Assembly (NCBI GenBank): GCA_913060595.1 | Contig: CAJXSA010000149.1 | Coordinates: 1 to 8,908 of the forward strand | Source: an uncultured Ignavibacteria bacterium | GTDB lineage: Bacteria > Bacteroidota > Ignavibacteria > SZUA-365 | DNA length: 8,908 nucleotides | Reading direction: 5' to 3' | Part shown: positions 1-6,008 of the stretch, in pieces | How the letters are laid out: the number at the start of each line of letters is the position of its first letter | How positions within the stretch are numbered: position 1 is the first letter of the stretch | Made by a program: the position numbers and the translations under genes | The notes under the pieces: generated by a model | What the model was told of the DNA's origin: nothing | The model's input: only the letters and a program-made list of their open reading frames with translations | Database searches by the model: none

Positions 1-361
1 CCACGGCCGCTGCGACGACGACGATCAGAGGAAGCGCCGACCCGAGCAGCAGGGCAATTCCAAGCAGGATCAATGTCATGCCGAGATACATCGGATTGCG
101 TGTGATCGAGAACACACCGCTGGTGACCAGTGCACTCGAGGTTTCGAAGGGTTTCACGGTTGTTTCCCGCTGTTTGAAATCGCGATCGGCAAGCAGGTTG
201 AGCGCACTTCCTGCGGCGATCGGCAGCAGTCCGATCAGCGTCCAGGGGAACGAGAGGAACGCGCCGACGCGGAAAAGAAAATGCAGCAGAACGGCCAGCA
301 CGATCGCACTCATGAACACCGTCGGGGGCAGTATCCTTTTCCGTTCTGTCTGCGGGGCCAT
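1..361 (-). CDS. Isoprenylcysteine carboxylmethyltransferase (ICMT)/PEMT-like membrane methyltransferase, 3' end cut by window edge
   Basis: I translated this from the minus strand; it stays open from the ATG at 361 to base 1 (120 residues visible), so the C-terminal part is missing. Two hydrophobic helices lie at about residues 14-31 and 37-58, and a third starts after the RNPMYLGM motif (89-96). The stretch SALVTSGVFSITRNPMYLG (76-94), preceded by TTVKPFE, is the hallmark of the small ICMT-like methyltransferase family of inner-membrane proteins. This family uses S-adenosylmethionine through a C-terminal domain that would lie beyond the edge. The substrate of most bacterial members is unknown, so protein prenylcysteine methylation should not be assumed. 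I chose the ATG at 361 because AGGA sits 6 nt upstream; an in-frame ATG at 412 would add 17 residues but overlaps the proposed -10 box and has no ribosome site. The gene lies 109 nt downstream of the GIY-YIG gene on the same strand and appears to have its own promoter. Confidence 0.88.
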   Translation of the reverse strand, partial: MAPQTERKRILPPTVFMSAIVLAVLLHFLFRVGAFLSFPWTLIGLLPIAAGSALNLLADRDFKQRETTVKPFETSSALVTSGVFSITRNPMYLGMTLILLGIALLLGSALPLIVVVAAAV

Positions 362-403
362 GCGCCATCCTGCTGCCTGGTGAAAAAATCCCGGATATGC
401 ATC

Positions 404-432
404 AGAATACATATAAAGGATTTCATGGTCAA
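404..432 (-). promoter_or_regulatory. Candidate sigma-70-type promoter of the ICMT-like gene
   Basis: On the minus strand TTGACC (432-427) and TATTCT (409-404) are separated by exactly 17 bp within an AT-rich patch of an otherwise GC-rich region. The -35 box matches TTGACA at 5 of 6 positions and the -10 box matches TATAAT at 4 of 6. The box ends 42 nt before the ATG at 361. If the organism is a true Bacteroidota, its main sigma factor may prefer a different consensus (TTG and TAnnTTTG), which is not seen here. Prediction only. Confidence 0.45.
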
Positions 433-470
433 GTATTCTGTGGTTCGGCTGCAGGCGGACGAACACTTTG

Positions 471-950
471 CTATGGCAGCTGCACGAGAGGGAACTTCCG
501 GTCGAGCACGACCAGGATTTCGGAAAAAAGCTTCATGTCCAGTTCGGACTGCTCAGCATGCGAACCCAGCACCGTGTAGCCGCGGCCGTTGAGCGTAACC
601 GCGATGGCTTTTTCCAGTCCGGCCGTGCGGTCGCGGAGGGACTGATGCTTTTCCCAGTTCTGCACCTCCGCGAACAGCGGACCGATGGCGGTCATCTCGA
701 AGGTGCACTCGGAAGGGGAGACCTTCAGTTCCATGAGCTTTCGCGCCATGGCGTATGTCTTCGCGTCGTCGCTGAAATCCAGGTGCTGTCCGATACGGCA
801 GAACGGAGAAAAGGCCTTTGCAGACGAATTGTTTCCCGTGCGTCCCACGTAGAGATAGCGTCCCTTCGGACCGCGGATGTCCCAGATGTACAGCCAGAAG
901 CCGCGCTGCAGCAGCGCGCCGTCGAAAGACATGGTGTATGATGGCAGCAT
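471..950 (-). CDS. GIY-YIG superfamily protein, small stand-alone putative nuclease
   Basis: This 159-residue protein carries a GIY-YIG-like core. LYIW (20-23) and YLYVGRTG (32-39) form the paired strands. Arg52 in the following helix (CRIGQHL, 51-57) sits where GIY-YIG enzymes have a catalytic Arg. Glu113 in GLEKAIAVTLN (111-121) is a plausible metal-binding Glu, followed by Asn121. GIY-YIG enzymes cut DNA with a divalent metal, but stand-alone members of this type have no assigned role, and nothing nearby (no intron, methylase or repair gene) suggests one. No extra DNA-binding domain is visible. The reading frame extends to a TTG at 992, but that codon overlaps the proposed -10 box. The ATG at 950 has a weak GGGAAA about 6 nt upstream, and an ATG at 932 is a shorter alternative just before the conserved part. 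Family assignment is fairly secure; nuclease activity is inferred. Confidence 0.8.
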   Translation of the reverse strand: MLPSYTMSFDGALLQRGFWLYIWDIRGPKGRYLYVGRTGNNSSAKAFSPFCRIGQHLDFSDDAKTYAMARKLMELKVSPSECTFEMTAIGPLFAEVQNWEKHQSLRDRTAGLEKAIAVTLNGRGYTVLGSHAEQSELDMKLFSEILVVLDRKFPLVQLP

Positions 951-982
951 ATGTGTTTCCCGATCGCTTAATTCGGATGTAT

Positions 983-1012
983 ATTGTAGCAATTGATTGC
1001 AAGTATCGGAAA
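983..1012 (-). promoter_or_regulatory. Weak candidate promoter of the GIY-YIG gene with a dyad in its spacer
   Basis: On the minus strand TACAAT (988-983, 5 of 6 to TATAAT) is preceded at 17-18 bp by TTCCGA/TTTCCG (1012-1006), a poor -35 match. The spacer contains a perfect 5-2-5 inverted repeat, GCAAT-TG-ATTGC (989-1000), next to the -10 box, where an operator could lie. An 8-bp palindrome TGATATCA (1018-1025) lies just upstream. Such short palindromes occur by chance in AT-rich DNA. Confidence 0.28.
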
Positions 1013-1156
1013 TCGTGTGATATCATGCAATGCCTATCGTGCTCCGCGCATGGCAGCGTGCGCATTTTCCACGCGGGGCAGGGAGCGTTCTTCGCTGAAC
1101 TTTCCCTGTTCTTTCGGCATTGTAACAGGTACACAGTCAAACACACAGGAGGAGTG

Positions 1157-1432
1157 ATGACTTCATATAGACGGAAGATCGCGGTACTGTATGCCGCGCT
1201 CATCTTTGTATCTGCCCTTACGAGCGCGCAGGCCGCGCAGTCCGGTCCGGGCGACGAGGTGTTCGCATCGTGGATGTATCTCTGGAAACAGGCTCCGTCC
1301 CGCTTTGCCGAAGTGCTGACGGCGGAACAGTGGAAAAAAGCGAAGCAGGGGTATTACATGACATCCACGGGCACGAAACGATTTGAAGACTGTATGACGT
1401 GCCGGATTTCACACGGGAAAGCGGACGCATGA
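1157..1432 (+). CDS. Small putative exported protein, possibly the 5' part of a frameshifted gene
   Basis: The 91-residue product starts with a clear Sec-type signal peptide: basic SYRRK (3-7), a hydrophobic core (8-22), and a likely cleavage after the TSAQA motif (22-26). The mature part is only about 65 residues, with a Trp/Tyr-rich helix-like stretch (VFASWMYLWKQAP, 35-47). I do not recognise the family. The start is well supported by AGGAGG (1148-1153) placed 3 nt before the ATG at 1157. The last dozen codons (CMTCRISHG..., 79-87) look unlike structured secreted sequence, and the stop TGA overlaps the ATG of the next ORF as ATGA. Two readings are possible: a coupled two-gene pair, or one gene interrupted by a one-base deletion between 1387 and 1429. 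I slightly favour the second. Function unknown. Confidence 0.6.
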   Translation: MTSYRRKIAVLYAALIFVSALTSAQAAQSGPGDEVFASWMYLWKQAPSRFAEVLTAEQWKKAKQGYYMTSTGTKRFEDCMTCRISHGKADA

Positions 1433-1710
1433 CGGAGCTGAAAAACCGTCCGCCGGAATACCTCATATCGGCGAAAAAGGAGTTTGCCACCGATGCGGAA
1501 TGCTTGGCCTATTACAATGCCCTCGTGGAAGGGTTCACCGTCCTGCTGGCATCGTATGACGTCAAGATCTCAAAACGCGACGATCACGTGTTTTTCAAGG
1601 ATAAGCAGGATGCGTTCTACCGCCGCCTGTACGTAAAATATTATCTCAAAGAGGATCGCGGCGATCAGCCGCGCGTGCGCGTGTCGGTGCGCGCGGAAAT
1701 CAAGGAATAG
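1429..1710 (+). CDS. Unrecognised small protein, possibly the 3' part of the preceding gene
   Basis: From the ATG at 1429 this encodes 93 residues without a signal peptide; the frame is open back to a stop at 1384-1386, with a GTG at 1399 as an alternative start. The sequence looks like real folded protein: a helical, charged first half (EYLISAKKEFATDAECLAYY, 10-29) and then beta-like strands, ending in an amphipathic strand RVRVSVRAEIK (82-92). It has no family I recognise. The ribosome site before 1429 is weak (GGGAAAGCGGA). If one C were restored after GAC at 1388-1390, the upstream ORF would run on through LYDVPDFTRESGRM into this one, giving a secreted protein of about 185 residues. As a separate gene it would depend on translational coupling through the ATGA overlap. 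Confidence 0.55.
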   Translation: MTELKNRPPEYLISAKKEFATDAECLAYYNALVEGFTVLLASYDVKISKRDDHVFFKDKQDAFYRRLYVKYYLKEDRGDQPRVRVSVRAEIKE

Positions 1711-1800
1711 AGCGAACATCGGGCACGCGCGAGCAGTCGTCTGGCCACGCATCACCGAATTCCGTATTCTATTAAACTGCAACACATCAGGAGTACAGGA

Positions 1801-2715
1801 ATGCACACCATACTCGGCGCCAACGGCGTCATCGGCAGGGAACTCTCACGCGCGTTCGCCGCGCACAGCGCGCGCGTGCGGCAGGTGAGCCGCAGTCCGC
1901 GGAAGGAAAATCCGGACGACGAAATCGTCTCCGCAGATCTGCTCGATGCGGAAGCGACGGCATCAGCTGTCGCGGGAAGCGAGGTTGCCTATCTCGTCGC
2001 CGGACTGCAGTACGACGCGGCCGTGTGGGAGGAACAGTGGCCGCGCGTCATGCGCAACGCCATCGATGCCTGCAAACGCCACGGCGCGCGTCTCGTTTTC
2101 TTTGACAATGTCTATGCCTACGGCAAGGTGGACGGGGTGATGACCGAGGAAACCCCCTTCAATCCCGTCAGCAGGAAGGGGGAAGTGCGCGCGCGCATCG
2201 CGGAAACGCTTCTCGATGAGATGCGCGGCGGCGAACTGCAGGCCGCTATCGCACGTGCGGCGGATTTCTACGGTCCGGGCGCCACGCTCAGTCTCACGCA
2301 TGCCACGGTGTTCGACAGGCTGAAGAAAGGAAAAACACCGCAGTGGGCGGGCAATGCCGACGCCGTGCATACCTTCACCTACACCCCGGATGCCGGCGCC
2401 GCCACGGCGCTGCTCGGACTGTCTGACAATGCCTGGGGAGAGACCTGGCATCTGCCGACATCTCCGGATGAGATGACGGGAAGGGAATTCGTGCGCATCG
2501 CCTGTGAGCTGGCCGCGCGCCCGAATACACTGCAGGTCGCACCGCGTTGGATGCTTCGCCTGATGGGACTGTTCATGCCCGTCCTGCGCGAGAACGACGA
2601 GATGATGTATCAGTTCGATGACGACTACCGCTTCGACAGCAGCAAATTCATAGACGCCTTCGGAATGCATCCGACCGCGTACCGCGATGGCATCGCGGCG
2701 ACATTGCGCGATTGA
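1801..2715 (+). CDS. NAD(P)-binding epimerase/dehydratase-like protein (atypical extended SDR)
   Basis: The product has 304 residues, normal for a single-domain extended short-chain dehydrogenase/reductase. The N-terminal Rossmann motif GANGVIG (6-12, GxxGxxG) starts after only five residues, SADLLD (44-49) fits the usual Asp near the adenine, and VFFDNVYAYG (99-108) and ARAADFYGPG (151-160) are standard landmarks. The canonical catalytic residues are not evident: the usual Ser/Thr strand reads FFDNVYAYG, and the helix that normally carries YxxxK reads NPVSRKGEVRARIAE (121-135), without a Tyr. It may therefore bind a nucleotide or do redox chemistry differently from sugar epimerases. The substrate is unknown. 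The start is supported by AGGAG (1789-1793), 7 nt before the ATG. The gene stands alone on the plus strand, 90 nt after the small ORF pair and 187 nt before the DUF1800 operon. Confidence 0.88.
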   Translation: MHTILGANGVIGRELSRAFAAHSARVRQVSRSPRKENPDDEIVSADLLDAEATASAVAGSEVAYLVAGLQYDAAVWEEQWPRVMRNAIDACKRHGARLVFFDNVYAYGKVDGVMTEETPFNPVSRKGEVRARIAETLLDEMRGGELQAAIARAADFYGPGATLSLTHATVFDRLKKGKTPQWAGNADAVHTFTYTPDAGAATALLGLSDNAWGETWHLPTSPDEMTGREFVRIACELAARPNTLQVAPRWMLRLMGLFMPVLRENDEMMYQFDDDYRFDSSKFIDAFGMHPTAYRDGIAATLRD

Positions 2716-2791
2716 TCGCCGTCCCGTAACAAATTCCCGCTTGATGTGTTTGTCTTCCATCGCCTGACCGCACACGCATATCTGCCGTTCG

Positions 2792-2809
2792 ACGATCCAG
2801 CCGGATCGT
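2792..2809. repeat. Perfect inverted repeat, 7-bp stem with 4-base loop
   Basis: ACGATCC-AGCC-GGATCGT forms a perfect stem-loop in the gap between the SDR gene and the DUF1800 operon. There is no T-run on either side, so it is not a convincing intrinsic terminator. It could be a weak terminator, an mRNA-end stabiliser or an operator. Two further CGGAT copies follow at 2819-2823 and 2826-2830, one helical turn-like step closer to the proposed promoter. Confidence 0.35.
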
Positions 2810-2822
2810 AGGTATACACGGA

Positions 2823-2851
2823 TTACGGATATTTCTGATTTATTTTATACT
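2823..2851 (+). promoter_or_regulatory. Candidate promoter of the DUF1800-DUF1501-LamG/ASH operon
   Basis: TATACT at 2846-2851 matches TATAAT at 5 of 6 positions and lies in the most AT-rich patch of the region (2829-2852), 51 nt before the ATG at 2903. The expected -35 position at 17 bp reads TTACGG, a poor match. No other promoter-like site is evident before 4457 or 6009, and both downstream gaps are about 10 nt, so the three genes are probably transcribed together from here. Confidence 0.35.
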
Positions 2852-2902
2852 GTAAGCGATCTGTCTTTCAAAGGTCTTGACCGTGCCCCAGGAGAAACAG
2901 TG

Positions 2903-4444
2903 ATGCCTGATACTGTGATGATGTCCCGCGGGAAGGGGAAGGAAGGAATGCGCCGCCGGCTTCCGCCCATGCTGTACGGCATGGAGCGGCGGACGCAGTC
3001 CGGACTCGAACCATACATTCCGTCGCCCCAACAGCCCTGGAACCGCCGCCGCGTTTCGCATCTGCTGCGGCGCGCGGGTTTTCTTCCGACATGGACCGAA
3101 CTGAAATCGGCCGAGAGCATGCAGCCGGGCGCACTGGTCGATCTCCTGCTGCAGCCCGTCGGCGATCCTGCGCCGCCCGCTTCGTGGGTTGGCGCGCTGC
3201 AACCGGAACCAACCACGGCGGAAGAGCGCAACGCCTACCGCGCGCAGAACGCGGCGTGGCTCGATGCACTGCGTGCGTGGTGGACCGAGCGCATGGTGGA
3301 CAGCGGTATGAATATCGCGGAGAAAATGACGCTGTTCTGGCATCGACATATCACGACGGAGGCCGGCATCGTCCTGATTCCCCAGTACATGTTTCAGCAG
3401 AACGCGCTGTTCCGCTCCTATGCCCTCGGCAACTTTCGGGACCTGATCAAGGACGTCAACCGCGATCCCGCCATGCTGCGCTACCTCGACGGCGCCATCT
3501 CCGTGGCCGGAAATCCGAATGAAAACTATGCCCGGGAGCTGATGGAGCTGTACACCATGGGCGAGGGCAACTATACCGAGCAGGATATCAAGGAAGCCGC
3601 ACGCTGCCTGACGGGCTGGCAGCTCGACGAATTCACGAGCTTTGACGCCACCTTCAGTCCCCTCTACCATGACACGGGAAACAAGACCTTCATGGGACGC
3701 ACGATTCTCGGACGTTCGTCGCTCGACGGACGATTCGAAGGGGACGAGGTGGTAGACATCATTTTCGAGGACGCCTCCGTCGCGAAATTCATTTCCCGCG
3801 CACTGTACACGTTCTTCGTGTATGACAACCAGGAAGCGGTCGACGGCGTCGTGGTGGAAGACATGGCGCAGCTGCTGCGCGACAACGACTATGATATCAG
3901 GCCCGTGGTCGACGCGCTGCTGAAAAGCGCGCATTTCTTCGATGCGGTGAACATCGGGGCGATGATCAAATCCCCCGCGGTGTTTTCCGCGGGACTCGCA
4001 CGGCAGCTCGCCGCGAATCCCGGCGGCGCGCGCCTGGTCGCCGACATGAAAACGCTCGAGGAGCATCTGCTCTATCCTCCCACGGTGGCAGGATGGGACG
4101 GCTACCGCACTTGGATCAGCACGACCACCTATCCGTGGCGCAAATCCTTCGCCGAGCGCTTCGTCACCGGACAGCTCCCCGGCGGCACCGGACAGACGCC
4201 GGTCGACATCATCGCCTGGGGAAAATCCTTCGACAACGCGTCCGATGCCAATCAGCTGCTCGACGACATGCTCATGCTGCTGCTGCCGGTGGAAGTGTCC
4301 GCCTCGCGCCGCGACTCCTACCTGCAGACCATGCTGGGCGGAGCGCCGGTGTACGAGTGGAACATCGACGCGCCCAATGCCGACACCAATCTTCGCAACC
4401 TGCTGACGCGCCTCGTGGCCGCGCCGGATTTTCAACTGCACTGA
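2903..4444 (+). CDS. DUF1800 family protein
   Basis: The 513-residue protein matches the DUF1800 family through its typical signatures: an N-terminal RRVSHLLRRAGF segment (about 49-60), FWHRH (145-149), NENYARELMELYTMG (206-220), YTEQDIKEAARCLTGW (224-239) and PTVAGWDG (393-400). The length is normal for the family. The biochemical role of DUF1800 is not established; it is commonly encoded next to DUF1501, as here. The conserved His, Asn and Glu residues could form an active or metal site, but that is inference. No signal peptide or membrane segment is visible: the first 45 residues are basic and proline-rich. AGGAG (2890-2894) lies 8 nt before the ATG at 2903; a GTG directly before it (2900) is a less likely start. 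The next gene begins 12 nt after the stop. Confidence 0.93.
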   Translation: MPDTVMMSRGKGKEGMRRRLPPMLYGMERRTQSGLEPYIPSPQQPWNRRRVSHLLRRAGFLPTWTELKSAESMQPGALVDLLLQPVGDPAPPASWVGALQPEPTTAEERNAYRAQNAAWLDALRAWWTERMVDSGMNIAEKMTLFWHRHITTEAGIVLIPQYMFQQNALFRSYALGNFRDLIKDVNRDPAMLRYLDGAISVAGNPNENYARELMELYTMGEGNYTEQDIKEAARCLTGWQLDEFTSFDATFSPLYHDTGNKTFMGRTILGRSSLDGRFEGDEVVDIIFEDASVAKFISRALYTFFVYDNQEAVDGVVVEDMAQLLRDNDYDIRPVVDALLKSAHFFDAVNIGAMIKSPAVFSAGLARQLAANPGGARLVADMKTLEEHLLYPPTVAGWDGYRTWISTTTYPWRKSFAERFVTGQLPGGTGQTPVDIIAWGKSFDNASDANQLLDDMLMLLLPVEVSASRRDSYLQTMLGGAPVYEWNIDAPNADTNLRNLLTRLVAAPDFQLH

Positions 4445-4456
4445 GACGGAGGACCA

Positions 4457-5998
4457 ATGAAACGACGCGACTTTCTCTCCCGCGCCATCGCCGCCTCCGC
4501 CGGTGTGGCCTCCGTTCCCCTCGTCTTCCGCGGCATTCCCGTGCACGCGGGCAGCTACGGCGCCGTGGGATCGGGTCAGCTCTCTGAAAACGACAATGTT
4601 CTCGTCGTCGTGCAGCTCTTCGGCGGCAATGACGGCCTGAATACCTTCGTTCCCTACACCGATCAGAAATACTATCAGAATCGTCCCACGGTGGGAATAC
4701 CGCCCGGACAGGTGCTGAAAATCGCCAATCCGACCATGGGCTTTCACCCCGAGATGAGCGGTATGCAGAATCTCTTCGCGTCCGGAAAACTCGTGGCGGT
4801 GCAGGGCGTGGGATATGAGAATTCCAATCGATCGCATTTCCGCTCGGAGAATATCTGGCTCACGGGCTCCGGTGCGGGCAGCGTGCTCGACACGGGCTGG
4901 CTGGGACGGTACATCGAGTTCACCAATCCCGCGTATCCGCTGCAGCTGCCGCCCGATCCCTTCGCGGTGCAGATCGGCGGCACGCTGTCGCTCATGCTGC
5001 AGGCGGAAAAAGGCAACATGGGAATCACACTGGCGGACCCGGACACGTTCTTCCGCCTCGGACGCAATCAGCTCGACGAAACCGTCCCGGGCGGCACGCC
5101 ATACGGGGAGGAATACCTGTTCATCCGCGCCATCAAGGAACAGAGCGACAAGTATTCCCAGCGCATCAATGACGCGTTCCAGGGCGGCACGAATATCGGG
5201 TCGTACTCGAGCACCTCGCTCTCGCAGCAGCTCCGCCTCGTTGCGCGCCTGATCTCCGGGGGACTGCAGTCGAAAGTCTACATGGTGTACCTCGGGGGCT
5301 TCGATACGCACAGCAACCAGGCGTCCGCGCATGCGCACCTGCTGAAAACGCTGTCGGATGCGGCGGAAGAGTTCACCGAGGACCTGAAGAACCAGGGCAT
5401 CGGCAAACGCGTGGTCGGACTGACCATGTCGGAGTTCGGACGCCGCACGCGCGAAAACGGCAGCTCGGGGACGGATCACGGCACCGCGTCCGTGCAATTC
5501 CTTTTCGGAGAATCGGTCAACAGCGGCGTGCTGGGACAGGATCCGGATTTCGAGGTGACAGACAGCAGCGGCGACCTGCTGCACGATTTCGACTACAGGC
5601 AGATTTACTCGGAACTGCTCGAACACTGGTTCGAGCTTCCCCCGGATGACGTGACGCAGCTGCTCGGCGGACGATTCACGCCGCTGCCGCTCGTGCGCAC
5701 CGCGACCGGCACGCGTCCCCCGTCCACACCGGGCGATTTCTCGCTCGGACAGAACTATCCCAATCCCGTCGCTCCGTCCGCGGCAACCGCCATACCCTTT
5801 TCCCTCGCATCGCGCGCGGAAGTGGAAATCGTGCTCTACGATGTGCAGGGAAGCGTGATCGCCTCCGTCGCTTCCGGCAGTTTCGACGCCGGCCGCCACC
5901 AGGCCCGCTTCTCAGCCTTCGGACTGCCGCCTGGCGTGTATTTCTACCAGCTGCGTGTGGGCGGAAGGAAAGTGAGCCGCAAAATGGTCGTACGGTAG
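4457..5998 (+). CDS. DUF1501 family exported protein with Tat signal and T9SS C-terminal sorting domain
   Basis: This 513-residue protein has three parts. Residues 1-31 form a twin-arginine signal (RRDFLSRA at 3-10, hydrophobic stretch, likely cleavage after PVHA, 28-31). Residues of about 45-415 are the DUF1501 domain, a member of the alkaline-phosphatase-like clan, with VVVQLFGGNDGLNTF (50-64), YLGGFDTH (278-285), SEFGRR (325-330) and GTDHG (338-342). Asp283, His285, Asp340 and His341 are the best candidates for metal ligands. Residues 428-513 are a T9SS type A sorting domain, FSLGQNYPNP (428-437) to GVYFYQL...RKMVV (493-512), which directs outer-membrane passage and surface attachment or release in T9SS bacteria. 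The substrate of DUF1501 is unknown; hydrolase activity is inference from the clan. GGAGG (4448-4452) lies 4 nt before the ATG. It is probably co-translated with the DUF1800 gene upstream and the LamG/ASH gene downstream. Confidence 0.93.
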   Translation: MKRRDFLSRAIAASAGVASVPLVFRGIPVHAGSYGAVGSGQLSENDNVLVVVQLFGGNDGLNTFVPYTDQKYYQNRPTVGIPPGQVLKIANPTMGFHPEMSGMQNLFASGKLVAVQGVGYENSNRSHFRSENIWLTGSGAGSVLDTGWLGRYIEFTNPAYPLQLPPDPFAVQIGGTLSLMLQAEKGNMGITLADPDTFFRLGRNQLDETVPGGTPYGEEYLFIRAIKEQSDKYSQRINDAFQGGTNIGSYSSTSLSQQLRLVARLISGGLQSKVYMVYLGGFDTHSNQASAHAHLLKTLSDAAEEFTEDLKNQGIGKRVVGLTMSEFGRRTRENGSSGTDHGTASVQFLFGESVNSGVLGQDPDFEVTDSSGDLLHDFDYRQIYSELLEHWFELPPDDVTQLLGGRFTPLPLVRTATGTRPPSTPGDFSLGQNYPNPVAPSAATAIPFSLASRAEVEIVLYDVQGSVIASVASGSFDAGRHQARFSAFGLPPGVYFYQLRVGGRKVSRKMVVR

Positions 5999-6001
5999 GA
6001 G
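5997..6001 (+). promoter_or_regulatory. Ribosome binding site overlapping the DUF1501 stop codon; decides the start of the next gene
   Basis: AGGAG uses the last two bases of the DUF1501 stop codon TAG (5996-5998). It lies only 1 nt before the ATG at 6003, too close for efficient initiation, but exactly 7 nt before an in-frame GTG at 6009. This favours GTG 6009 and implies that terminating ribosomes reload for the downstream gene. Confidence 0.6.
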
Positions 6002-6008
6002 AATGCAG

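Noticed and set aside
78..592. Plus-strand frames over the left end
   Set aside because: The minus-strand translation of 1-361 gives a recognisable ICMT-like membrane protein, so the plus-strand frames are shadows.
553..1203. A 216-codon minus-strand frame and a plus-strand frame at 818-1432 across the GIY-YIG gene and the intergenic region
   Set aside because: Both cross an AT-rich divergent promoter region and are Arg-rich and domain-free; the GIY-YIG frame and the 1157 start with AGGAGG explain the region better.
1330..1345. The A6 run in the small exported ORF as a programmed frameshift site joining it to the next ORF
   Set aside because: Shifting there into the downstream frame would hit the stop at 1384-1386 before reaching the second ORF, so any frame change must lie between 1387 and 1429.
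2792..2809. The hairpin as a rho-independent terminator of the SDR gene
   Set aside because: The 7-bp stem is not followed by a T-run on either strand, so I list it only as an inverted repeat.
2840..5899. A 1019-codon open frame on the minus strand opposite DUF1800 and DUF1501
   Set aside because: Its translation is rich in Arg, His, Ala and Gly with no domain pattern, and it lies opposite two genes with unmistakable family motifs. Long antisense frames are an expected by-product of GC-rich codon bias.
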